Below are positions 32,148 to 40,899 of a DNA stretch of 64,000 bases, in pieces; position 1 is the first letter of the stretch; the number at the start of each line of letters is the position of its first letter. Origin of the DNA: Halopseudomonas pachastrellae (GTDB lineage Bacteria > Pseudomonadota > Gammaproteobacteria > Pseudomonadales > Pseudomonadaceae). The notes below the pieces were generated by a model that did no database searches, was not told where the DNA came from, and worked only from the letters and a program-made list of their open reading frames with translations. The translations under genes and the position numbers were made by a program. The DNA lies in the NCBI RefSeq assembly GCF_900114765.1, contig NZ_FOUD01000007.1, forward strand, positions 121,511 through 185,510, given 5' to 3'.

Positions 32148-33100
32148 CAGTGGGTCTCCTCGGCAGCGTTCATGGGCATGCCAGCCATTTCGGCGCCTGC
32201 ATGGGCCTCGTGGCCTGCGTGACCGGCGTGGTCTTCGTGGCCGGGCGCGTGCTTACCGCCGTTGTGGTATTGCATGAGGATGTAGTCGTACAGCGTCGGG
32301 CTGACGCTGCCGTAGTAACGGACCGGGTCGGCCTTGCTCGGCGCAGCCAGCGTCGGATAGCTGTTCAGATCCAGCGTGTCGGTATTGGCTTTGACTTGGC
32401 TGACCCAGTTGTTGAAGCCCTGCTCATCGGTGGCGATGGCCTGAAACTTCATGTCGGAGAAGCCTTCACCGCTGAGATTGGCGGAGAAGCCGTCGTAGCT
32501 GCCTTCATGATTGGCGATCAGGTGCAGCTTGGTCTGCATGCCGGCCATGGAGTAGATCTGGCTGCCCAGCGCCGGGATGAAGAAAGAGTTCATCGCCGAT
32601 TGGGAGGTGATCTTGAAGTTGACGGGGGTGTCGACCGGGAAGGCCAGTTCGTTGACGGTGGCGATGCCCTGCTCTGGGTAGATGAACAGCCATTTCCAGT
32701 CCAGCGATACCACTTGCACTTCGATCGGCTTTACGTCCGAGTCGAGCGGGCGGTACGGGTCCAGCTCGTGGGTGGTCTTCCAGGTGATGGTGCCGAGGAT
32801 GGCAACGATCACACAGGGAATGATCCAGACCACCAGTTCAATCGCGGTGGAGTGGGACCAGTTGGGTCGGTAGGTCGCCTTGGTGTTGCTTGCACGGTAC
32901 TTCCAGGCAAACACCAGGGTCATCACGATGACCGGAATTACCACGATCAGCATCAGCAGCGTGGCGGTGATGATCAGCGACTTTTCGTCGACGCCGACCT
33001 GCCCTTTCGGGTCCAGCAACACCATCTTGCAGCCACTGAGCATCAGCAGCGGCAGCCAGGCGAGCCGTTTCAGGAGTGAAGTTATCTGCTTCGGGTTCAT
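32147..33100 (-). CDS. cyoA: Cytochrome bo(3) ubiquinol oxidase subunit II
   Basis: A 317-residue lipoprotein subunit II. The N-terminus has a lipobox (LLMLSGC), followed by two transmembrane helices and a cupredoxin domain lacking the CuA Cys pair, as in quinol oxidases. The C-terminus is unusually His/Ala/Gly-rich (residues ~285-317, many His and Asp/Glu), which may bind metal. First gene of the operon. Confidence 0.96.
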   Translation of the reverse strand: MNPKQITSLLKRLAWLPLLMLSGCKMVLLDPKGQVGVDEKSLIITATLLMLIVVIPVIVMTLVFAWKYRASNTKATYRPNWSHSTAIELVVWIIPCVIVAILGTITWKTTHELDPYRPLDSDVKPIEVQVVSLDWKWLFIYPEQGIATVNELAFPVDTPVNFKITSQSAMNSFFIPALGSQIYSMAGMQTKLHLIANHEGSYDGFSANLSGEGFSDMKFQAIATDEQGFNNWVSQVKANTDTLDLNSYPTLAAPSKADPVRYYGSVSPTLYDYILMQYHNGGKHAPGHEDHAGHAGHEAHAGAEMAGMPMNAAEETH

Positions 33101-33654
33101 GTTGCAGCCTTAGTCGTTGAACAGGCCCTCGCGCCCGACAGGGAACGAGGTGCAACAGGCCCCAGTGATGTGCACCCACCAGCTGACCAATAGCCCACAC
33201 AACAGCACCCCGTGACGCTCCCGCATGAGCGTGTCAGGTGCTGCCGGGTGGTTTTTATGGGTCAGCGTAATGTCTTTGTGCAGACTGAGACGGCGTACAG
33301 CATTAATCGCCAAACTGGCCGCGGGAGCGGCGCCTTCCGTGGGGAACCAGAACGACGCCTGGAACCTGTTGCGGAAAGTATTACAAAGTATTTCATGATG
33401 CTGCGCAATTGTAACAACTCATGACATAGATCAATGCGCAGGTGTGTATCGGGTGTTACCTCGGCTCGGCTGAGCGTGTCAGCAATGGTTGTAGCCTGCG
33501 GTGTTGGCGGGCTGTAGCGCGATATCGTGGTAGCAGACATGGCTGCGCGGGGGGTGCGACCTTATGTCGCGACGCGGGGTGCGGCGCCAGGTCGCTTGAG
33601 CAGCAGGTGTTTCCCTCCTACCATGCGTCTGGTCCCACTTGAGGTAAAACCGGC
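33101..33654. other. Divergent regulatory region between cyoA and truncated haemoglobin
   Basis: A 554-nt gap without a convincing gene; several short open frames are chance. It contains the ANR/FNR-like site at 33421-33434 and, closer to the globin gene, GCGAC-CTTAT-GTCGC (33556-33570), a short inverted repeat that echoes the palindromes found after the globin gene. Confidence 0.6.
33421..33434. promoter_or_regulatory. FNR/ANR-like box
   Basis: ATGACATAGATCAA matches TTGAT-N4-ATCAA at all but two positions. ANR controls cyo in Pseudomonas aeruginosa and oxygen-linked genes generally; the position, about 320 nt before cyoA and 220 nt before the globin gene, suits oxygen control of either one. 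Assigned by eye. Confidence 0.5.
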
Positions 33655-34086
33655 ATGACAGACAACTCCCCAACTTACGGCCAGGCCGATGCGTCCTATC
33701 AGGCAGTAGGTGGGCTTGAGGGTATTCGTCAACTGGTAACGGATTTTTATCAGGAGATGGACAGCTGGGAAGGCGCGCGCGAACTGCGCGCGCTGCACGC
33801 AGAAGATCTCACGCTGGCGCGGGAGAAACTGACGGCCTTTCTGTCTGGCTGGCTGGGCGGCCCCCGTCTGTTTCAGCAGCAATTTGGCAGCATCAGTATT
33901 CCCGCCTTTCATGCGCGCTGGGCGGTCGGCCCCGAGCTGCGTGATCAGTGGCTCGACTGCATGGCGCGCGCCATCGCTCGCCAAGCGTTTCACCCGGCCT
34001 TTGCCAGCTATCTGCTGGAGCAGCTCCGGGTGCCGGCCAACCGTGTGGTTCAAGCCAGCCAGGCGATGCGTCAGGCGCAGCAGTAG
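33655..34086 (+). CDS. Group II truncated haemoglobin
   Basis: A 143-residue 2-on-2 globin. The pattern FLSGWLGGPRLFQQQFGSI is the group II signature around the E-helix, and AFHARWAVGPELRDQWLDCM carries the proximal His (about residue 84). The usual B10 Tyr region reads VTDFYQEMD. Such globins bind O2/NO and are linked to NO or oxidative-stress handling. Diverges from cyoA across the region holding an ANR-like site. Confidence 0.9.
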   Translation: MTDNSPTYGQADASYQAVGGLEGIRQLVTDFYQEMDSWEGARELRALHAEDLTLAREKLTAFLSGWLGGPRLFQQQFGSISIPAFHARWAVGPELRDQWLDCMARAIARQAFHPAFASYLLEQLRVPANRVVQASQAMRQAQQ

Positions 34087-34158
34087 AGACACGGCATGCG
34101 TGTCCGTGGGCTCTCCGCCAGCGCACACAGCAAAACAGGTCGCAGCACCGACCCTCGA

Positions 34159-34228
34159 GGACGCGACATGTCGCGTCCCTACGCATGGAGTAACAGACTT
34201 CGCCGCAGGGGCACGACATGTCGTGCCC
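34159..34228. repeat. Pair of perfect 20-bp palindromes (REP-like)
   Basis: Two 20-bp perfect palindromes, 34159-34178 (half-site GGACGCGACA) and 34209-34228 (half-site GGGCACGACA), share the centre CGACATGTCG and are exactly 50 bp apart. They lie between the globin and GNAT genes, in the 183-nt gap without a gene. Confidence 0.8.
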
Positions 34229-34269
34229 GCGAGGCCGCTACCGCTGGGCAAGCGAAACGTCAGCAGCCT

Positions 34270-34752
34270 CTAGAGCGGTTTTTCCCAGAACATGGCTCGG
34301 CCCATGACCGGGTCCAGCTCGTAGCCCTTGAAGCCAACTGCGCGATAGCTGTTTTGCGCCGGCTGGTTACCCTCCAGCACTTCCAGTGTCAGCTTGCAGC
34401 AGCCGCGCTCGCGTGCGATAGCTTCTACCTGCTGCAGCATCAACCGGGCCACTCCCCTGCCCCGTGCACGCATCGATACGATGACATCGTGAATGTTGAT
34501 CAGCGGCTTGCCCTTAAATGTCGAGAACCCTTCAAAGCAGTTGACCAAACCGACAAACCCGGATGCATCCCTGGCCAGCACAAGGTGGTAATCCGTGCGC
34601 TCGGCCAGGCGTTGCACCAGCACTTGCTGAACCTCGGCAGGTAGCGCCTTGCCGCCACCCATCGGGTCCAGCGCATATTCGCTGAGTATATGAACTAGCG
34701 CCTGCGCGTGGGCTGGATTGGCCAAGTCGCCGTTGATGATCTCGATACTCAT
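34270..34752 (-). CDS. GNAT-family N-acetyltransferase
   Basis: A single-domain 160-residue GNAT enzyme with the acetyl-CoA pyrophosphate loop VSMRARGRGVARLMLQQVEA near residue 92 and the conserved end YRAVGFKGYELDPVMGRAMF. Substrate unknown. Its ATG overlaps the stop of the eight-haem cytochrome gene by 4 nt, so the two are translated together. Confidence 0.88.
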   Translation of the reverse strand: MSIEIINGDLANPAHAQALVHILSEYALDPMGGGKALPAEVQQVLVQRLAERTDYHLVLARDASGFVGLVNCFEGFSTFKGKPLINIHDVIVSMRARGRGVARLMLQQVEAIARERGCCKLTLEVLEGNQPAQNSYRAVGFKGYELDPVMGRAMFWEKPL

Positions 34753-37076
34753 GGTTGTCCTGTTTGCAGCTGCTGGCGCAGGGTCAGCAGGGTTTGACTG
34801 TTGGGGTTACGCTGCAGGCCCTTTTCCAGCTCAGCCAGGGCGTCGGCTCGCTGACCGGCGCTGTCGAGGGCCACGGCAAGCACATAGCGATAGCGGCTGG
34901 TGTCCGGGTCCAACGAGACAGCCTGGCGCAGGGCTGTGAGAGCCTGGTCCATCTGCTTGCAGCGCACTTTCAGCAAGCCGAGGCTGAAGTGCAGCGGCGC
35001 GGCCTCGGGCAGCTGTTGTAGCCCGGTCTGCAGCAGGCGCTCGGCGTCCGGGTCGCGGAACGAGGCGCGGTACAGATCAGCCAGGTTTACGTAGGCGGCG
35101 ATAAAATACGGGTCCAGCTCGATGGCGCGTCGGTAGGCGTCCTCGGCCAAGGCCAGCTGTCCTCGGGTTTGGTAAAAAACGCCGATGTTGAGCTGCGCGG
35201 AGGTATCGTCGGCGTTGGCCTGTTGGGCTGCCAGATAGGCGTCCTGGGCATCTTGCAGGCGCTTGATATCATCGCCGCGCATCTGCTCTGGCGGAATGTC
35301 CAGCAACTGGGCCGCGGCCTGCAGACGCACCACCCGCTCGGGGGCGTCCAACAGGTGGTTAACCAGTTGCCAGCGCGTGATCGGAGGGTAGCTGGATACG
35401 GCCTGCAAGGCGCCCAGGCGAATCTGTGGGTCGTCTGCACGCAGCGCAACGAACAGCGATTGCGCAACTTCCGGCCCTGGCCAGGATTGCAGCATGCTGG
35501 CCGCGGTGGCGCGGGCGATGGCGGGCTGCGGCTCGTTCGCCAGCAGCTCGAGTAAGCCCTGCTCTGCGCCGGCAGCACCCGCGCGGGCCTGGGCGAAGAC
35601 CTCGGCATACTGCTGCAGCCCCTGTGGCGTGTGGCCGTACCACTGCTCCACATGCTCCGCCGCCCACTCGGCGCTTTGATCGCTGTGGCACTGGGTGCAG
35701 GCATTGGGTGTACCCAGAGTCACGCTGAGGTCCGGGCGCGGCACGCGCAGGCTGTGGTCACGTCTGGGGTCCACTTCCATGTAGGTGGTCGTGGGCATGT
35801 GGCAGTCAACGCAGGCGCTGCCGGCAGCCGTGCTGTGAAAGTGGTGCTTGGGCGTCTGGTACTGGTCAGCCTGGTGGCACTGCAGACACACGCGGTCTCC
35901 GGGCAGGCGCAACTCCAGCGAGTGCGGGTTGTGGCAGTCACTGCAGGTAACCCCGGCCTGGTACATCTTGCTCTGCAGGAAGGAACCATGCACAAAGACT
36001 TCGTCCTGAATCTGCCCGTCCGGGTGATAAAGGCCTTGATCCAGGGTGGACAGCAGATAGTTCTCGACCAGCAGGCCGGCGTCCTGCCGATCATCGAATA
36101 GCTGGGCGCGACGTGAATGGCAGGCGGCGCAGGCTTGGATTTCCTTCTCGCTGGTGCGCGGCGCTGTGCGCTCGGGGTGGCCGCTGGCGTTGGGCAACCA
36201 GTTGACGCCTTGGCGTTCGTCAAAGCGCACGGTCAGGCCAAGGGTGTCGGCCATAGCGGGATGATTGTCGGGTTGTGCAGCCCATTGCAGGTGATTGGAT
36301 GCCGGGCCATGGCAAGCTTCGCAGGAGACATCAATCTCGCTCCAGCCGGTGTTGTAGCTGTTGCTGACGCTGTCGAAGTTACGTTCCAGGTTGGTTGAGT
36401 GACATTTGGCGCACATCAGGTTCCAGTTGAACTGGCGGCCGGTCCAGTGCAGCGCCTTGACCGGGTCTTCGCCGTTGACATCCGGGTTGAGCTGAAACCA
36501 GCGCTGCCCGCCCTGCTCGCTCGGTCTGGCGTCCCAGGCCACACTGAAGGCTTGATAGCGCCCGCCCGGCAATGCCAGCAGGTATTGTTGCAGCGGGTAG
36601 ACGCCAAAGGTGTAGTCCACGCGGTAGTCACTGTACTCACCCTCGGCGTTGGCGGTGTTGACCCAAAACTGCTCGTCGCGCTGGAAGAAGCGGCTGGTAA
36701 CGCCGCCGAAATTGAAGGTCTGGTCGGCGAAGTCACCCAAGATGGTTTGCGCGTTGGCTTCTTGCATCGCCTGGTCGTGGTGCGAGCCATTGAATTGTTC
36801 GGTTTGCTCGGCATGGCAGCTGGCGCAGGTTTGGCGGCCAACATACTCGGGGCCTGCAGGCTTGCTGCTGGTGACGCTAGGTACTGGCACCGACGCAATC
36901 GGCTCTTGCGGCGCTGCGGCGTGTTGCGGCGCGGGATCGGGTGCGCTGGGGGCTGGTTCGGCGCGCGTAAGCCACCAGATGCAGACTGCTGCGAGGATGA
37001 GCAGTGCCGGCAGAATCAGACGCCAGAGCGGTGGTGAGACGGTTGAATCCTGCTTGTTTTTGCTCTCTTGCCGCAT
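34749..37076 (-). CDS. Octahaem cytochrome c fused to TPR repeats
   Basis: A 775-residue protein with one N-terminal transmembrane helix (about residues 18-38), a Pro/Ala-rich linker, a multihaem cytochrome domain (about 75-450) and C-terminal HEAT/TPR-like repeats (about 470-770). Eight CXXCH haem sites are visible: CASCH, CAKCH, CEACH, CAACH, CSDCH, CLQCH, CVDCH and CTQCH. The architecture resembles membrane-anchored periplasmic multihaem proteins related to the pentahaem/octahaem cytochrome group (nitrite or tetrathionate reductase-like), but no catalytic Lys-type haem motif (CXXCK) is seen, so electron transfer is the safe reading. TPR units (AYRRAIELDPYFIAAYVNLA) suggest a protein partner. 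Operon with the downstream GNAT gene. Confidence 0.85.
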   Translation of the reverse strand: MRQESKNKQDSTVSPPLWRLILPALLILAAVCIWWLTRAEPAPSAPDPAPQHAAAPQEPIASVPVPSVTSSKPAGPEYVGRQTCASCHAEQTEQFNGSHHDQAMQEANAQTILGDFADQTFNFGGVTSRFFQRDEQFWVNTANAEGEYSDYRVDYTFGVYPLQQYLLALPGGRYQAFSVAWDARPSEQGGQRWFQLNPDVNGEDPVKALHWTGRQFNWNLMCAKCHSTNLERNFDSVSNSYNTGWSEIDVSCEACHGPASNHLQWAAQPDNHPAMADTLGLTVRFDERQGVNWLPNASGHPERTAPRTSEKEIQACAACHSRRAQLFDDRQDAGLLVENYLLSTLDQGLYHPDGQIQDEVFVHGSFLQSKMYQAGVTCSDCHNPHSLELRLPGDRVCLQCHQADQYQTPKHHFHSTAAGSACVDCHMPTTTYMEVDPRRDHSLRVPRPDLSVTLGTPNACTQCHSDQSAEWAAEHVEQWYGHTPQGLQQYAEVFAQARAGAAGAEQGLLELLANEPQPAIARATAASMLQSWPGPEVAQSLFVALRADDPQIRLGALQAVSSYPPITRWQLVNHLLDAPERVVRLQAAAQLLDIPPEQMRGDDIKRLQDAQDAYLAAQQANADDTSAQLNIGVFYQTRGQLALAEDAYRRAIELDPYFIAAYVNLADLYRASFRDPDAERLLQTGLQQLPEAAPLHFSLGLLKVRCKQMDQALTALRQAVSLDPDTSRYRYVLAVALDSAGQRADALAELEKGLQRNPNSQTLLTLRQQLQTGQP

Positions 37077-37230
37077 CCGGAGTGCGTCCTTATCACGGGG
37101 GGGTAGTGCTTCCTCGACTACACAGCCGCGTGGCCTTCTCTTGCCCAGCTGCGCATGGTGCAGCTCGGGTGGGCCTCGTTCTCCTTGTGCATGCTAGCGG
37201 ACCGTGATGCCTGCGGGCTACCTCCGGCAA

Positions 37231-38091
37231 CTATATTTGCCTGATGCTGCAGCTCAAGGTGTGCTCCTCGCCCGGTTGCAACGTGCGGGCATCTGCAGCA
37301 GCGTTGGCTGCTTCTATGCAGAGCATGGTACGGTAGCCATCGGCTGGAAAGTTATCCAGCTTGCGTGCTTTGTCCTGCCAGGGATTCCATAGCACCACAG
37401 AGGCACTGCCGCTGCGGCAGATTTCCAGCGTGCGTTGTCCGTCGCTCAGCTGAATGGGTTGGCTGTGCTGCAGATAGATGCGGTCCACTTCGCGCTCAAT
37501 CGTCAGGTCGCCTTGCTGCACCTGGTGGCTGCTGGTCAGCTGGTCCAGGTAGGTTGCGCCATCGAGCCCGGTAACACGAACTTTGGTGATCTCCGCGACG
37601 GGTAGATAACTGTGCAGCGCCTGACTCAGGAGTTGCGGCCCCTGGCCGGTATTGCGGCTGGTCAGGGTCATCTGCAGGCTGGCACCAAGACGCAGTTCCA
37701 GGCTGAGTGCCCAGGACGCTTCGGGCAAGGCAGCTTTCTGCGTAGCTGCGGGCAGTTCCAGCTTTAGCCGCACCGACTGCTCGTCGCGCTCGGCGCCCGT
37801 GAGCTGCCAGAGGCTGCGCCTGGCGATGCCATGGGCAGGGCCGGTGCGGGTATTTCCAAACCAGGGCCAGCACAGCGGCACCCCGCCGCGCAGCACGCCA
37901 CCTGGCGCTTGGGGATCAGAGGGGCTCATCCACAGCAGGTCGGCTTGTCCGCTCGGAATACAGGACACCAGGTGTGCGCCCTCCAGCGCAATGCGGGCGG
38001 TGACGCTGGGGTGCTCAACCTGCACAAAGGCTTTGCCGGCGGTGTTGTGAATCAGGGAAATGCCTTCGGGCAACGCTGGGACGCTGGTCAT
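37231..38091 (-). CDS. D-hexose-6-phosphate mutarotase
   Basis: A 286-residue aldose-1-epimerase-fold protein of the YeaD class, which interconverts anomers of glucose-6-phosphate and related sugars. Typical stretches are VEHPSVTARIALEGAHLVSC, the catalytic-His region LCWPWFGNTRTGPAHGIARR near residue 80, and VVLWNPWQDKARKLDNFPAD near the end. It lies 2 nt after the diguanylate cyclase stop on the same strand, so the two probably share a transcript. Confidence 0.9.
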   Translation of the reverse strand: MTSVPALPEGISLIHNTAGKAFVQVEHPSVTARIALEGAHLVSCIPSGQADLLWMSPSDPQAPGGVLRGGVPLCWPWFGNTRTGPAHGIARRSLWQLTGAERDEQSVRLKLELPAATQKAALPEASWALSLELRLGASLQMTLTSRNTGQGPQLLSQALHSYLPVAEITKVRVTGLDGATYLDQLTSSHQVQQGDLTIEREVDRIYLQHSQPIQLSDGQRTLEICRSGSASVVLWNPWQDKARKLDNFPADGYRTMLCIEAANAAADARTLQPGEEHTLSCSIRQI

Positions 38092-38093
38092 GC

Positions 38094-39044
38094 TTACTCC
38101 GTTTGTTTGACCGCAATGATGTGTTCGACTTCCACTCTGTTTCGGCCCAAGTGTTTGGCGCGGTAGGTGGCTATATCGGCGATGTTGAGCAGTTGCTCAA
38201 GGCTCGCCGCGCCTTGTTCGCTGGCGGTCACACCAAAGCTGCAGGTAATCAGCAACTGCTCGCCCTGATACTCCACCCGCAGGTCGGCTATCGCCTGACG
38301 CAGGCGTTCGGCAAGCTCAGTGGCGCCGGCCAGGTCAGTACCTGGCGACAGGACGGTGAACTCCTCACCGCCCAGCCTGGCGCAGACATCGGACGCTCGG
38401 GTCACGCTGCGCAAGGTCGCTGCCAGTGCTTTAAGCACGGCGTCTCCGGCGGCGTGCCCGTGCTGATCATTGACCCGTTTGAAGTGATCAGCGTCAAGAC
38501 CGATCAGCGCAATCGGATGCCCCAGACGACGCGCCTGCTCAATGGCGCTCTGACCAAGCGCAAAGAGCGCCCGGCGATTGGCCAGGCCGGTCAGCGCATC
38601 CTCATGGGCTAGCTGCTCGGCGCGGTGCTGCGCGCTGCGCAGTTGCGCTTGAAGGCGCTTGATGTCGGAAATATCGGTCGCGATCTCCAGCCGCACCAGG
38701 CGGCCGTCCGGCCAGCGGATGGCCTGATCTCGGCATTGATACCAGCGCTGGTTGTGGGTGTTGCGAAACTCCCACACCTGCACCGCAGCGGGCTGCCCTT
38801 GATCGTCGATCAGTTGATGGTTATTGCAGAAGCTGCACGGGCCGTCCTGACCCTGCTGCAAGGTTTCCCAGCAGGTGCGGTTATTTACCTGGCCCCATCT
38901 GGCGCGGCCGTAGGCGTTCAGGAAAAGCAGCTCATGGGTCTGCATGTCGGCGACGTAAACCAGCGCGTCCAGGCTGTCGAGCACTGTTTCCAGTGCGGCC
39001 TGGCTGGCGCCTGTCTGGAGCAGAGGCTGATTGGTTTCGTCCAT
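38094..39044 (-). CDS. PAS-GGDEF diguanylate cyclase
   Basis: A 316-residue cytoplasmic protein with an N-terminal PAS domain (about residues 15-140) and a GGDEF domain (about 150-310). The active-site loop is ARLGGEEFTV, and the inhibitory I-site RASD lies five residues before it, so feedback inhibition by c-di-GMP is expected. The PAS domain contains a Cys-rich insert (TCWETLQQGQDGPCSFCNN), a pattern seen in sensors proposed to bind metal or a cofactor. A Thr/Asp-rich PAS end (RLEIATDISDIKRLQAQL) leads into the cyclase. Confidence 0.9.
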   Translation of the reverse strand: MDETNQPLLQTGASQAALETVLDSLDALVYVADMQTHELLFLNAYGRARWGQVNNRTCWETLQQGQDGPCSFCNNHQLIDDQGQPAAVQVWEFRNTHNQRWYQCRDQAIRWPDGRLVRLEIATDISDIKRLQAQLRSAQHRAEQLAHEDALTGLANRRALFALGQSAIEQARRLGHPIALIGLDADHFKRVNDQHGHAAGDAVLKALAATLRSVTRASDVCARLGGEEFTVLSPGTDLAGATELAERLRQAIADLRVEYQGEQLLITCSFGVTASEQGAASLEQLLNIADIATYRAKHLGRNRVEVEHIIAVKQTE

Positions 39045-39232
39045 GATACAAGCTCGGATCTATTGGCTGAGCGCAATGCGCGCCGGCTACCCTGCTGGAA
39101 AACCGGCGATGCTACTTGAAGTCAGATTACGCGAGTTGATGCAGATGTGACATCATGTTGCGCGCAAACGGCCCACTGATTCTGTGCAGGGGCCTGCGAG
39201 CGGCGGGTTGTTCTGCCGCGCCCTTTCATCAA

Positions 39233-39339
39233 CGTCGCCAGGGGTGTCCGCGTGTTGTGTCGCGCGGGCTGAGAATACGCTGATCGTCAGCCGAAACCCT
39301 GGAACCTGATCCGGATCATACCGGCGGAGGAAGTGCGAC
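39233..39339 (+). promoter_or_regulatory. TPP (THI-box) riboswitch
   Basis: The conserved TPP aptamer segments occur in order: GGGGTG near 39241, GGCTGAGA near 39267, ACCCTGGAACCTGATCCGG near 39297, and the CCGGCGGAGGAA end near 39321. The outer stem closes GTCGC (39234-39238) with GCGAC (39335-39339). The Shine-Dalgarno GGAGG (39326-39330) lies inside the aptamer and the ATG follows at once, so binding TPP should block translation. Confidence 0.92.
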
Positions 39340-40719
39340 ATGCTGTACCTGTCTATGGCAGCCCTGGCTGCCGTATTGCTGTTGTTTGCCTGGATTGGCC
39401 TGCGTGCCCGCTCTGCCGAGGCGGGCCTGGATGACTTTGTCACCGCGCGCAACTCGCAAAATGCCCGCGCCATCGGGCTCTCCTTTCTCGCCTCCGGCAT
39501 GGGCGGCTGGATCCTGTTTGCTCCGCCGGAAGTGGGCGCTCTGGTCGGCCCGCTGGCGTTGGCCGGTTATGCCCTGGGCGCCGCCCTGCCCTTTGCGCTG
39601 TTTGCCGCTCTCGGGCCAGCCATTCGCCGGGCGCTGCCGCAGGGGCGCAGTATCGGCGAGTTTGCCGAGCACTTTTACGGACCCGCCGTGCGTCGTTGGG
39701 TGGGGTTGATCTCGCTGCTGTATATGAGCTGTTTTTTGATCGCCGAGCTGACGGCGATTGGCGCCATCACCAGCATGCTGTCGGACATCAATGGCAACCT
39801 GGTGGTGGTGGGCGTTGCCCTGACGACCCTGCTCTACACCGCCTGGGGTGGCCTGCGCGCGAGCATGACGACTGATCGTTGGCAGGCGTGGTTGCTGCTG
39901 GCCCTGCTGGCGCTGGTCGGCGCGGTGGCGGTGCAGCGCCTGCCCGAGGTGAGTGCCTCCGGCGCGATGCCCGGCATACCTGCCGGCGCGGCGCTAGGGG
40001 TTGCCTTGACGCTGGTGCTGGCGGTAACCGCAGCCAATCTGTTTCACCAGGGTTACTGGCAACGCGTGTGGGCGGCTGAAAGTGATGCAGCGCTGGGGCG
40101 CGGCGCGGTGCTCGGCGGCGTAGCGACCATTGCCGTGGTAGCGGTGATCGGCGGCCTCGGCATTGTCACGGTAATGAGCGGCGCTGACGTGGGTTCGCCG
40201 CCCATTCCCTTCTTTGCCATGCTGCGAGAAGCGCCGGGCTGGCTGACGCTGCCGGCATTGTTGCTGGCGCTGACGTTGGTTGCCTCATCGGTGGATACTC
40301 TGCAAAACGCCATCGCGTCGTTGCTGGTGACAGAGAAACGCGGCTTGTCGCTAACGTCGGCACGCTGGTTGACGGTGGCGCTGATGGTGCCGGTGGTGTG
40401 GGTCGCACTGCAGGGCAACTCTGTACTAAGGCTATTTTTGATTGCCGACCTGTTGTGCGCTACTGCAGTGGTGCCCGTGCTACTTGGGCTGTGGTCGCGC
40501 ATGAGCGCAGTGGCGGCCATCGCGGGGGCGCTGGCTGGCCTGCTCGGTGCGGTGTTGCCGGGCTGGCTTGCCACCGGCAGTGTGTATCAGGGGGTTGTGC
40601 TGGCCAGCTTCCCCGATACCGTCCCCACCCTGGCGCCCTTTGCCGGCGCGCTGCTGGCCTCGACGTTGGTCAGCATCATAGTGGCCATGCTGCTGCCGCG
40701 TCGCGCCTCCGAGAGCTGA
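39340..40719 (+). CDS. Sodium:solute symporter, candidate thiamine or thiamine-precursor transporter
   Basis: A 459-residue inner-membrane protein of the sodium:solute symporter (SSS) family with about 13 hydrophobic segments; LSFLASGMGGWILFAPPEVG is the conserved early sodium-binding region. Its ATG follows the TPP riboswitch directly, so its expression depends on thiamine pyrophosphate. SSS proteins under TPP control are predicted to import thiamine or the HMP precursor. No other thiamine gene is nearby. The substrate is inferred from the riboswitch only. Confidence 0.88.
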   Translation: MLYLSMAALAAVLLLFAWIGLRARSAEAGLDDFVTARNSQNARAIGLSFLASGMGGWILFAPPEVGALVGPLALAGYALGAALPFALFAALGPAIRRALPQGRSIGEFAEHFYGPAVRRWVGLISLLYMSCFLIAELTAIGAITSMLSDINGNLVVVGVALTTLLYTAWGGLRASMTTDRWQAWLLLALLALVGAVAVQRLPEVSASGAMPGIPAGAALGVALTLVLAVTAANLFHQGYWQRVWAAESDAALGRGAVLGGVATIAVVAVIGGLGIVTVMSGADVGSPPIPFFAMLREAPGWLTLPALLLALTLVASSVDTLQNAIASLLVTEKRGLSLTSARWLTVALMVPVVWVALQGNSVLRLFLIADLLCATAVVPVLLGLWSRMSAVAAIAGALAGLLGAVLPGWLATGSVYQGVVLASFPDTVPTLAPFAGALLASTLVSIIVAMLLPRRASES

Positions 40720-40899
40720 TCTCTCCTTCTGTTCTTTCCCGGGGCGTCGCCACCTGGCGGCGCCGACTCTTGTTGATCTTACGTGCCGCAAGTTGGCGGC
40801 AAATGCCGAGCAATTGTCGTGATTCGACCAGTCGGCTGCGACGGCATGCAGGCAGTCTATAGTGACCTTGCACAGCGTCAGACAACAAGAGAAACAATC

